From Roseovarius aestuarii (lineage in GTDB: Bacteria > Pseudomonadota > Alphaproteobacteria > Rhodobacterales > Rhodobacteraceae), in assembly GCF_019966515.1 (NCBI RefSeq), contig NZ_JAIMIB010000003.1:186001-250000 (forward strand): a stretch of 64,000 nucleotides of DNA. The letters run 5' to 3'. The notes under the pieces are model-generated. The model did not search any database, had not been told where the DNA came from, and was given only the letters and a program-made list of their open reading frames with translations. Within the stretch, counting starts at the first letter, position 1. Every line of letters starts with the position of its first letter. Position numbers and translations under genes: made by a program. Positions 1 to 7,891 of the stretch are shown here, one piece after another.

Positions 1-426
1 GGGCTGGCGGCCGGGTTCTTCTGGGCGATTACGATGGTACGTATCCGAATTTATGAAGGAGCGTTTGCGTCCATTGATCTGACCGTCGGGTTTTTCCTTT
101 GGGGTCTGATCCTGTCGGCGGGCGTCGCACTGCTATTGGCGCCGGGACATATTCCGTCTTTCGATCAGGTGCGTCCGGCCTTGCCGGTGCTGCTCATTTT
201 CATGCTGCTGCTGGTCATCCCCGGTACCTATGCATCGCTGTGGGGGCCGAAATTTCTGAATCCCGGTGTCGTGGGGCTGCTCTTCATGACCGAAATCGTG
301 GTCGGTGCCATATCGGCCGCGCTACTGGCGGGAGAGCCGTTTGGGATGCGCGAAGCCGTCGGCGTGGTTCTGATCGCAGGCGCAAGCCTGCTGGAGCCGA
401 TCGCATCGCTACGCGCGCGGCGATGA
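1..426 (+). CDS. EamA/DMT-family transporter, C-terminal part (5' end outside window)
   Basis: The reading frame is open from the first base of the window, so this is the C-terminal part of a longer gene. The visible 140 or so residues contain about four to five hydrophobic segments with the small-residue-rich pattern of the EamA half-domain of drug/metabolite transporters, including a motif of the type PGVVGLLFMTEIVVG followed by a GEPF turn and a last helix ending in a short basic tail. Family members are ten-helix inner-membrane exporters or importers of small metabolites. The substrate cannot be told. It converges tail to tail with the betI-like gene, one base separating the stops. Confidence 0.75.
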   Translation, partial: GLAAGFFWAITMVRIRIYEGAFASIDLTVGFFLWGLILSAGVALLLAPGHIPSFDQVRPALPVLLIFMLLLVIPGTYASLWGPKFLNPGVVGLLFMTEIVVGAISAALLAGEPFGMREAVGVVLIAGASLLEPIASLRARR

Positions 427-427
427 G

Positions 428-1111
428 CTATACCTGAAGTGACTTTTCCTTGAATGCCTTGGAGCCAAGCGCGATGTCGGCGATGGTTTCGATCTTCTTG
501 CGCGCTTCTTTGTGTTTGGTGGCGCTGATCTCGTCATAGGGAAGCAGCTTTGCGACCGCATATTCCATCTCGGAAATAGCCTCGGCGCTGGTCAGGCGAT
601 CAGGCATCAGGCCAGCCCGCACCCATACCCCGTCAATCAGCATGCCCAGATGACGGGCGGTGCGCTTGGTGTCATCCGGTGACAGGAAATGCTTGAGTTC
701 ATGTTCCAGGTTGGTCCGGATGCGCTCGTTGCACGCGTACTGGATGCGCTGGCACTGGTCGTTATGCGGTACCTCCGAGATCAGCGAGACCCAGGCCTGG
801 CAGACCCGGCGGTTGAAGATCGTATCGCAGAAATTGGCGACAATGATGGCCCAGAACCGCTCATAAGGGGTTTCGGCATATCGGTAGAGTTCGACTGCGG
901 ATTCGCTTAGCAAAGAATTCGACCTGCGAAACACGGCTTCTAGCAGCGCGCTTTTATCCTTGAAGTGATGTAGAACAACGCCTTTCGACACCCCGGCGAT
1001 TTCACCAACCTTGTCCAGCGTCGTCCCGCGCAGCCCGTATCTGACAACGGCCTCGAACGCTGCCCGGGACAGTTCAGCACGTCTGATCGAGCGGATGGAA
1101 GTGGATCGCAT
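428..1111 (-). CDS. betI: BetI-like TetR-family transcriptional repressor
   Basis: A 227-residue protein. Residues 1-60 form a TetR helix-turn-helix (a GTTLDKVGEIAGVSKGV stretch followed by HHFKDKSALLEAV). The longer C-terminal half matches BetI, the choline-responsive repressor, in its LIDGVWVRAGL segment. The open frame extends further upstream, but the extension looks non-coding, and the ATG at 1111 gives the usual BetI length. It is transcribed away from the betaine-type transporter, so it probably controls that operon and itself. Ligand not known: family members respond to choline, but no choline oxidation genes are present here. Confidence 0.8.
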   Translation of the reverse strand: MRSTSIRSIRRAELSRAAFEAVVRYGLRGTTLDKVGEIAGVSKGVVLHHFKDKSALLEAVFRRSNSLLSESAVELYRYAETPYERFWAIIVANFCDTIFNRRVCQAWVSLISEVPHNDQCQRIQYACNERIRTNLEHELKHFLSPDDTKRTARHLGMLIDGVWVRAGLMPDRLTSAEAISEMEYAVAKLLPYDEISATKHKEARKKIETIADIALGSKAFKEKSLQV

Positions 1112-1186
1112 TGGATAGGGGCCTCGCTGAAACGGGTGCTGCTTTCTCGTGTAAATTGTGGACGGAAAGACAGAAATATTCAACCG

Positions 1187-1219
1187 TTGACACAAAAAAC
1201 TTTCTAATGGTAAGTTTTT
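1187..1219 (+). promoter_or_regulatory. Putative promoter and operator upstream of proX
   Basis: A TTGACA hexamer at 1187-1192 is followed, 18 bases on, by TAAGTT. Between them lies an inverted repeat with 8-base perfect arms, AAAAACTT at 1195-1202 and AAGTTTTT at 1212-1219, spaced by 9 bases. A dyad overlapping a promoter between a TetR-type repressor and its divergent target is where a BetI-like operator is expected. The -10 element is weak, so the promoter call is an inference. Confidence 0.4.
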
Positions 1220-1292
1220 CGAACAATAAGACCAGAGATGATCGCGCGTCGACAAGAGAATCGCGCATCGCATCTGAAAAACGGGAGGAAAC

Positions 1293-2243
1293 ATGGAAAA
1301 GATTTTGAACGCCGCGCGGGGCGCCGCCGTCGCGTTACTTGTGTCCGGAGGTGCGGCCATTGCGGCTGACGTTCCGGAAAGCGATGATGCCATCAAAGTC
1401 ATATTGAATGACTGGACCGGGCAGCATGTATCGACAAAAATTGCGGGCGAGTTGCTCAAGAAGATGGGCTATAACATCGAATATGTCAGCGCGGGCGCGC
1501 TGCCGCAACATGCCGGGCTGGCGCAGGGCAATCTGCATTTTCAGGCCGAGGTGTGGACCAACAATATCGGTGATCTTTACCCCAAGGCCGTCGAGTCCGG
1601 GGATATCGTCGTGCTGGGCGATCTGGGTCTGGAGCCGCGCGAAGGTTGGATCTATCCGCCCTACATGGAAGAAAAATGTCCGGGACTGCCCGGCTATCAG
1701 GCGCTTTATGACTGCGCCCAGGCCTTTGCCACGGCAGAGACATTCCCGAATGGCCGCCTGATCACCTATCCGGCGGACTGGGGCACCCGTTCGCGCGATA
1801 TCGTGGCCGGGATCGAATTGCCGTATAACGCGGTTGCGGGGGGCAGTGAGGGCGCAATGATGGCTGAACTGCAATCGGCCTATGCCGCAGGTGATCCGAT
1901 CCTGATGATGATCTGGCAACCGCACTGGATCTTTGCCGATCTCGATCTCAACTGGGTGGAATGGAATCCGGTTGAGGGCGAATGTGTCGAGGAAGCGCAG
2001 GAACGCGATACGGCCTGTGGTTTCCAGCAGGCCAGCGTCGAAAAGGTTGTCTGGGGTGGTTTCGAGGAGAAATGGCCCGCCGCCTACAAGATGCTGTCGC
2101 TCTATTCTCAGACCAATGAGGAACAGAACGCCGCAATCCTGGCGGTGGACAATCAGGGTCGTGATCTGGACGAGGTCGTTGCCGAGTGGCTGGCGAATAA
2201 CGAGGCCAAGTGGCAGCGCTGGATCGACGAGGCGATGCAATAA
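1293..2243 (+). CDS. proX: Glycine betaine/proline-type ABC transporter substrate-binding protein
   Basis: A 316-residue protein with a Sec signal peptide (basic start, hydrophobic stretch, cleavage near residue 24 after an AIA motif), so periplasmic. The mature part has the OpuAC/ProX pattern: a KVILNDWTGQHVSTKIAGELL start, a conserved VWTNN segment and tryptophan-rich stretches that in this family form the aromatic cage for quaternary ammonium or sulfonium groups. A GGAGG ribosome site lies just before the ATG. It is first in an operon with ATPase, permease and catabolic enzymes, so the ligand is probably the substrate of those enzymes. Glycine betaine, choline-type compounds or DMSP-like sulfonium compounds are all possible. 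Confidence 0.88.
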   Translation: MEKILNAARGAAVALLVSGGAAIAADVPESDDAIKVILNDWTGQHVSTKIAGELLKKMGYNIEYVSAGALPQHAGLAQGNLHFQAEVWTNNIGDLYPKAVESGDIVVLGDLGLEPREGWIYPPYMEEKCPGLPGYQALYDCAQAFATAETFPNGRLITYPADWGTRSRDIVAGIELPYNAVAGGSEGAMMAELQSAYAAGDPILMMIWQPHWIFADLDLNWVEWNPVEGECVEEAQERDTACGFQQASVEKVVWGGFEEKWPAAYKMLSLYSQTNEEQNAAILAVDNQGRDLDEVVAEWLANNEAKWQRWIDEAMQ

Positions 2244-2264
2244 CCCTGGTGGTGCATTGCTTTG

Positions 2265-2299
2265 GATCGGGGCGGGTTTATTGACTGGCCGCCCCGATC
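2265..2299 (+). promoter_or_regulatory. Intra-operon hairpin between proX and proV
   Basis: A perfect 11-base-pair stem (GATCGGGGCGG at 2265-2275 and its reverse complement at 2289-2299) closes a 13-base loop. No T-run follows, so it is not a classic terminator. Placed 21 bases after the binding-protein stop codon, it fits an mRNA-stabilising or attenuating hairpin that keeps binding protein in excess over ATPase and permease. Confidence 0.55.
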
Positions 2300-2405
2300 A
2301 CTAGCCAGATTTCATTTGCCAGAGCTGACCAAACCGGCGACGGTTTCAGGAGGTATGGCCGGACCTGTGGATTGCAAAACCGGGCCCCTTCTATCGGAGT
2401 ATCGC

Positions 2406-3488
2406 ATGAAAACCCAAAGAGGTGATCATAACGAGATTAAGCTGTCGTGCCGGAATGTCTGGAAGATCTACGGCGCGCAGCCGGGGCAGTTTTTCGAAGG
2501 CACCCAGGGGCACGTAGCAGACGCGGGTCAGCATGCCGATACCATTCGCAAGGCCGACCATATCGTCGCCAATGCCGATGTCAGTTTCGATGTTCATGTC
2601 GGTGAGATCTTCGTGATCATGGGTCTTTCCGGGTCGGGTAAGTCCACCATCGTGCGGTGCCTGTCGCGACTGGTCGAGCCGACTGCCGGTGAAGTGCTTC
2701 TGGATGGTGAGGACCTGCTGAAGAAGTCGAACGAGGAACTGATCGACATCCGCCGCCACAAGATGGGCATGGTGTTTCAAAGCTTTGGCCTGATGCCGCA
2801 TCTCAACGTGATCGATAACATTGCCTTCCCGCTCAAGCTGCAGGGCATCGACGAGGCCGAGCGGTACGCCCAGGCCGAGCGGGTGATCGAACTCGTGGGG
2901 CTTGAAGGTCGTGAAAACAACTTCCCCAAGGAATTGTCAGGCGGACAGCAGCAGCGTGTGGGCATCGCGCGCTCCCTTGCGGTTGAGCCTGATGTCTGGT
3001 TTCTGGATGAGCCGTTTTCGGCGCTTGATCCGCTGATCCGCAAGCAGATGCAGGACGAGTTTCTGCGCATCCAGTCGAAACTGCACAAATCCATCGTCTT
3101 CATCACCCATGACTTTCAGGAGGCGCTGCGCATTGCCGATCGTATGGCGATCATGCGCGACGGGGCCGTGGTGCAGATCGGCCGCCCGATTGACCTGATC
3201 CTGAACCCCGCCGACGACTATGTGCGCGAGTTCACCCAGGATGTGCCGTGGGAGCGTATTCTACGCGCCGAGGATATTCTGGAGGACGGGGTCAGCCAGA
3301 GCGCCGATCAGGGCCGGGTCTCCGAGGGGACGCTGGTGGAAACCCTGCTGCCCAGACTGGCCGGGAACGATGGCGGCGTCGTCGTCGAGGCGAGCGACGG
3401 CACGACCCTTGGCGTGGCAACTGCACGCGGTCTGGCTGCGGCCCTCGCAGCGGGCTGTGCCACCGACTCCTCCGTGCAGGAAGGATAG
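2406..3488 (+). CDS. proV: Glycine betaine/proline-type ABC transporter ATP-binding protein
   Basis: A 360-residue cytoplasmic ATPase. Walker A (GLSGSGKST) is at residues 73-81, the ABC signature LSGGQ near 177-181 and Walker B (VWFLDEP) near 197-203, followed by an ITHDFQEALRIADR switch region. The N-terminal 50 residues, with an inserted stretch before HIVANADVSF, are typical of the ProV/OpuAA subfamily. The C-terminal extension of about 90 residues is shorter than a full CBS pair. The frame is open upstream, but ATG 2406 has GGAG six bases before it and gives the usual N-terminus. The stop lies 3 bases before the permease start, implying coupled translation. Confidence 0.9.
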   Translation: MKTQRGDHNEIKLSCRNVWKIYGAQPGQFFEGTQGHVADAGQHADTIRKADHIVANADVSFDVHVGEIFVIMGLSGSGKSTIVRCLSRLVEPTAGEVLLDGEDLLKKSNEELIDIRRHKMGMVFQSFGLMPHLNVIDNIAFPLKLQGIDEAERYAQAERVIELVGLEGRENNFPKELSGGQQQRVGIARSLAVEPDVWFLDEPFSALDPLIRKQMQDEFLRIQSKLHKSIVFITHDFQEALRIADRMAIMRDGAVVQIGRPIDLILNPADDYVREFTQDVPWERILRAEDILEDGVSQSADQGRVSEGTLVETLLPRLAGNDGGVVVEASDGTTLGVATARGLAAALAAGCATDSSVQEG

Positions 3489-3491
3489 GTC

Positions 3492-5567
3492 ATGCGCTTC
3501 AACTTGACCCGCAATGATCTGCACTGGCTGGGCGTGATCTGCGTGACGCTCATATGTCTCGCGCTTCAGGGCGAATTGACCTGGATGGCCAAATATCCCA
3601 AGGATCTGATCCTGCCCATCTCTGATTGGCTGAACGCGATCATGGACTGGGTTGTCACCTATCTGGGCTGGTTTTTCCTTGGAATCTCCTGGCTGCTGGA
3701 ATGGCCAATCAAGGCGGTTCGGTTCGTGCTCAATGCGCTGCCATGGTCAGTGACGGCTTTCCTGTTCTGCACCGTCGCCTGGGCGGCCTCCGGGTGGAAA
3801 TTGGCGGCATTTACGCTTCTGGCACTGCTTTACATGCTCGTTATCGGTTACTGGAGCGAGAGCATGAACACGCTGTCGCTGGTCGCCATCTCGGTCCCGC
3901 TGGCCATCTTGGTGGGGTTCATTTTTGGCGTTTGGGGCTTCTTTTCGAACCGTGCCGAACGCGCGATCATGCCGATGCTGGATGTGCTGCAAACCGTGCC
4001 GTCCTTTGCCTATCTGTTGCCCATTCTGATGCTTTTTGGCTTCGGAACCGTGGTGGGACTGATCGCCAGCGTGCTTTATTCCTTTCCGCCGATGGTTCGG
4101 AACACCATCGTAGGTCTGCGGGGGGTATCGCCCGAGGTGATCGAAAGCGGGCTGATGTCGGGGGCCACACCGGCACAGCTTTTCTGGCAGGTGCGTGTGC
4201 CGTCGTCGCTCAGGCAGCTGTTGTTAGGCGTCAATCAGGCGACAATGGCCTCGCTCAGCATGGTGATCATTGCCTCGATCATCGGCGGCACCGCAGATAT
4301 CGGATGGGAGGTGCTGTCGACCATCCGCAAGGCACAGTTTGGCGAAAGCCTGCTGGCGGGCATCGTGATCGCGCTGATGGCGATGGTGATCGACCGTGTG
4401 ACTGCGGGGCTTGCCGCCCGGTCCGGCGACTATGATCCCGACGACAAGAGCTTTGCCCAACGGCACCGCTATTGGGTCGTCGCACTGTTGGGGGCCGTGC
4501 TGTTTTTCGTGTTGGCCCAGATCATCGGCATCCTCAATGAATGGCCCCGCAACTGGGAAATCAGCCCTGCCAGGGCGATGAATGAGGGGCTGACCTATCT
4601 GGTCGTGAACTTCAGGGATCAGATCGAGACGATCAAGAAACTGGCCTTCTTCTTCGTGATGCTGCCGACCAAGATCGGATTGCAGGGCGCGGTCAGCCCG
4701 TTCACCTGGGGGTTTGAGCTGACCCTGCCAATCAAGATCGCCTATGCAGCCGTCATGTTTGCGCTGGCGGTCTGGGCGGCTTCTCGCGGCAGGGCCAAGA
4801 CCGGCATTGCCATCCTTCTCTTCGCAATCGTGATCTATTTTGGCCTGACGGGTATGCCCTGGCCCGCGCTTCTCCTGATCTGCGCCATCGCAGCGTGGAA
4901 GATCGGCGGGCGGGCCCTGGGGCTGGGGACGGCATTGGGCCTCGGGTTCATCGTCGTCACTGGCATCTGGCCAGAGGCGATGCTGTCGGTCTACCTGTGC
5001 GGGATCGCAGTGCTCATCTCGTTCACGCTGGGGACGGCCATCGGCATCTGGGCCGCGCATAACGACACCGTGTCGACGATCATCCGGCCTTTCAACGACA
5101 CGCTTCAGACCATGCCGCTTTTCGTGCTGCTGATCCCCTTCGTAATGATCTTCAAGATCGGGGAATTCACTGCCCTGCTGGCGATCATCGCCTATGCAAT
5201 CGTACCGGCGATCCGCTATGCAGAACACGGGCTGCGCAGCCTGCCGGAAAACGTGATCGAGGCCGCGACGATGATCGGCGCCACGAACCGGCAAATGCTG
5301 TGGCAGGTCAAGATTCCGCTGGCCCTGCCGGTGATGATGCTGGGGCTGAACCAGACCATCATGTACGGTATCGCGATGCTGGTGATCGCGGCGCTTGTGG
5401 GCACCAATGGGCTGGAGCAGATTGTCTATATCGGCCTCAGCGATGGGGATTTCGGCGTGGGTATCATCGCCGGGATCGGCATGGCCATCATCGCCATCAT
5501 AACCGATCGCATGACCCACGCCTGGAGTCGCAGGCGCCAGGAAGAACTGGGGCTGGGTGTCGAATGA
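3492..5567 (+). CDS. proW: Double-length betaine-type ABC transporter permease (tandem ProW domains)
   Basis: A 691-residue inner-membrane protein, about twice the size of E. coli ProW. Two binding-protein-dependent permease domains can be read, at about residues 125-310 and 490-685. Each has its own EAA-type loop for ATPase contact (ESGLMSGATPAQLFWQV in the first, EAATMIGATNRQMLWQVKIP in the second). A hydrophobic linker of several helices joins them. Such a fused permease can work without homodimerising. The start has a GGAAGGA ribosome site. The stop overlaps the next ATG (ATGA), tying transport to the molybdoenzyme. Confidence 0.88.
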   Translation: MRFNLTRNDLHWLGVICVTLICLALQGELTWMAKYPKDLILPISDWLNAIMDWVVTYLGWFFLGISWLLEWPIKAVRFVLNALPWSVTAFLFCTVAWAASGWKLAAFTLLALLYMLVIGYWSESMNTLSLVAISVPLAILVGFIFGVWGFFSNRAERAIMPMLDVLQTVPSFAYLLPILMLFGFGTVVGLIASVLYSFPPMVRNTIVGLRGVSPEVIESGLMSGATPAQLFWQVRVPSSLRQLLLGVNQATMASLSMVIIASIIGGTADIGWEVLSTIRKAQFGESLLAGIVIALMAMVIDRVTAGLAARSGDYDPDDKSFAQRHRYWVVALLGAVLFFVLAQIIGILNEWPRNWEISPARAMNEGLTYLVVNFRDQIETIKKLAFFFVMLPTKIGLQGAVSPFTWGFELTLPIKIAYAAVMFALAVWAASRGRAKTGIAILLFAIVIYFGLTGMPWPALLLICAIAAWKIGGRALGLGTALGLGFIVVTGIWPEAMLSVYLCGIAVLISFTLGTAIGIWAAHNDTVSTIIRPFNDTLQTMPLFVLLIPFVMIFKIGEFTALLAIIAYAIVPAIRYAEHGLRSLPENVIEAATMIGATNRQMLWQVKIPLALPVMMLGLNQTIMYGIAMLVIAALVGTNGLEQIVYIGLSDGDFGVGIIAGIGMAIIAIITDRMTHAWSRRRQEELGLGVE

Positions 5568-7891
5568 CGAAGCATGAAGACCTGCCGCTGACAAGCTCGC
5601 ACTGGGGCACCTATCGCGCCCGGGTCAGCAATGGCCGGGTGCAGGAATTGCTGCCGTTCGAGCATGATCGCGATCCGTCGCTGATCGGGCCGGGCATTCT
5701 GGAGGTGCAGCACGGGCCCACCCGTGTCGATGCGCCAATGATACGCCAAAGCTGGTTTGAGGGCGGGCCCGGCACGCGCCCCGATCTGCGCGGCAGCGAT
5801 GCCTTTGTCGAGGTCAGCTGGGACGAGGCCAACAGGCTGGTGGCGGCGGAACTTACCCGCGTGCGCAAGACCCACGGTAACCGCGCGATCTTCGGCGGTT
5901 CTTATGGCTGGGCGAGTGCCGGGCGGTTTCACCACGCGCAAAGCCAGCTCAAACGGTTCCTGAATTGCATCGGCGGTTTCACCGGATCGAAATTTACCTA
6001 CTCCTTTGCTGCGGCTGAGGCGATGGTACCCCATATCCTGGGCAGTTTCCGCGCCTATCTGGATACCTGCACCAGCTACGAAGTGATCCGCGACAACACG
6101 AAGTTGTTCGTGAGTTTCGGCGGTGTGCCGTTGAAAAACGGGCAGATCAGCCAGGGTGGAACAGGGTGTCATATTCAACGCGACGGGCTGCTTGCGGCGG
6201 GCAAGGCCGACATTCATTTCGTCAATATCAGCCCGCTGAAATCCGACCTGCTGGACGAGGTCGGCGGTGACTGGCTGGCGCTGCGGCCCAATACCGATGT
6301 GGCGCTGATGCTGGCGCTGGCCCATACGCTGCAGGTTGAGGGGTTGAGCGACCCGGGCTTTCTCGATCGTTATACCGTGGGGTTCGACCAGTTCCTGCCC
6401 TATCTGATGGGCGACAGTGATGGGGTTCCGAAAACCGCGGACTGGGCGGCGGAGATTTGCGAGACCCCTGCCGACACCATCCGTGCGCTGGCCCGGCGCA
6501 TGGCGGCCGAACGCACGATGATTTCCGTAAGCTGGTCGCTGACCCGGCAGGATCACGGCGAACAACCGTTCTGGGCGGCGATCGCCTTGGCCGCGATGCT
6601 GGGGCAGATCGGGCTGCCCGGCGGCGGGTTCGGTTTCGGCTACAGCGCGATGAATTTCATCGGTGGCAAATTCACTATCCTGCCCGGAGCGTCCTTGCCG
6701 CAAGGCAGGAAGGCGGTCGATGACTTCATCCCCGTCGCCCGGATCACCGATTTGCTGATGCGCCCGGGCGAGCCGTTCGATTTCGACGGGGGGCGTTATG
6801 AATACCCCGATACAAGGCTGGTCTGGTGGGCGGGCGGCAACCCGTTTCACCATCATCAGGACCTGAACCTGATGATGCGGGCCTGGCAAAAGCCCGAGAC
6901 CATCATCGTCAATGAATGGTGCTGGAACAGCCTTGCCAAGCGCGCCGATATCGTGCTGCCCTGCACCACGCCGCTGGAGCGGCAGGATATCGCGATGACC
7001 CCGCGCGACCCTTACGTGGTGGCGATGTCGCAACTGACCGAGCCTTACGGTCAGGCCCGCGACGATTTCGAGATTTTTGCCGGTATCGCCCGCGAGATGG
7101 GCGTGGAAGAAGCGTTCAGCGAAGGGCGCAGCGCGGCGGACTGGCAGCGCCGGATTTACGATCAGACGCAGGCACAGGCCAAGGCTAAAGGGATCGACAT
7201 TCCCGATTACGACAGATTGCTTGAAAAAGGCTGGTTCAAGCTCGACGATCCGCCCGATCCGGTGATCATGCTGAGCGATTTCCGCGCCGACCCGCGGGCG
7301 CATCCGCTGAGCACCCCGAGTGGCCGGATCGAGATATTTTCGAAAACCGTTGCCGATTTCGGCTATGACGATTGCCCCGGCCATCCGGTTTGGCGCGCAC
7401 CTTATGAATGGCTGGGCAATGCGGATCGCTATCCGCTGCACCTGATCTCGAACCAGCCGAAGGACAAGCTGCATTCGCAGTTCGACCATGGCGGCGTGAG
7501 CCGCGCCAAGAAAGTGGCCGGGCGCGAGCCTGTGCATCTCCACCCCGATGATGCCGCCGCGCGCGGGCTGAAGGATGGCGACATCGTGCGGTTGTTCAAT
7601 GATCGCGGGGCCTGTCTGGGGGGCGTGGTGATTGACGCGCAGCTGCGCCCCGGCGTGGTGCAGATGAGCACCGGTGCCTGGTACGATCCGGATGCGGCGG
7701 GGATGTGCAAACACGGCAACCCCAATGTGCTGACCCGCGACAAGGGCACCTCGAAACTGGGTCAGGGGCCAAGCGCGCATTCCTGCCTGATCGAGATCGA
7801 GCGTTTCACCGGGGCCCCGCCGCTGGTCACCGCCCATGAGCCGCCAGTGATTATCAGACCAACACCAAACGACCCAGAGGTTCAGACATGA
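5564..7891 (+). CDS. Cytoplasmic molybdopterin oxidoreductase, BisC/DMSO/TMAO-reductase type
   Basis: A 775-residue protein of the bis-MGD molybdoenzyme family, closest in pattern to biotin sulfoxide, DMSO and TMAO reductases. There is no N-terminal CxxCxxxC iron-sulfur motif. A GGSYGWASAG motif near residues 111-120 carries the serine (about S118) that ligates molybdenum in this subfamily. A molybdopterin dinucleotide-binding domain makes up the C-terminal quarter (LISNQPKDKLHSQ onward). No Tat signal is present, so it is cytoplasmic like BisC. BisC-type enzymes reduce S-oxides or N-oxides. Genetic linkage to betaine-type uptake and one-carbon enzymes suggests an imported sulfoxide, sulfoxonium or N-oxide as substrate; that is inference. 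The ATG overlaps the permease stop. Confidence 0.85.
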   Translation: MTKHEDLPLTSSHWGTYRARVSNGRVQELLPFEHDRDPSLIGPGILEVQHGPTRVDAPMIRQSWFEGGPGTRPDLRGSDAFVEVSWDEANRLVAAELTRVRKTHGNRAIFGGSYGWASAGRFHHAQSQLKRFLNCIGGFTGSKFTYSFAAAEAMVPHILGSFRAYLDTCTSYEVIRDNTKLFVSFGGVPLKNGQISQGGTGCHIQRDGLLAAGKADIHFVNISPLKSDLLDEVGGDWLALRPNTDVALMLALAHTLQVEGLSDPGFLDRYTVGFDQFLPYLMGDSDGVPKTADWAAEICETPADTIRALARRMAAERTMISVSWSLTRQDHGEQPFWAAIALAAMLGQIGLPGGGFGFGYSAMNFIGGKFTILPGASLPQGRKAVDDFIPVARITDLLMRPGEPFDFDGGRYEYPDTRLVWWAGGNPFHHHQDLNLMMRAWQKPETIIVNEWCWNSLAKRADIVLPCTTPLERQDIAMTPRDPYVVAMSQLTEPYGQARDDFEIFAGIAREMGVEEAFSEGRSAADWQRRIYDQTQAQAKAKGIDIPDYDRLLEKGWFKLDDPPDPVIMLSDFRADPRAHPLSTPSGRIEIFSKTVADFGYDDCPGHPVWRAPYEWLGNADRYPLHLISNQPKDKLHSQFDHGGVSRAKKVAGREPVHLHPDDAAARGLKDGDIVRLFNDRGACLGGVVIDAQLRPGVVQMSTGAWYDPDAAGMCKHGNPNVLTRDKGTSKLGQGPSAHSCLIEIERFTGAPPLVTAHEPPVIIRPTPNDPEVQT

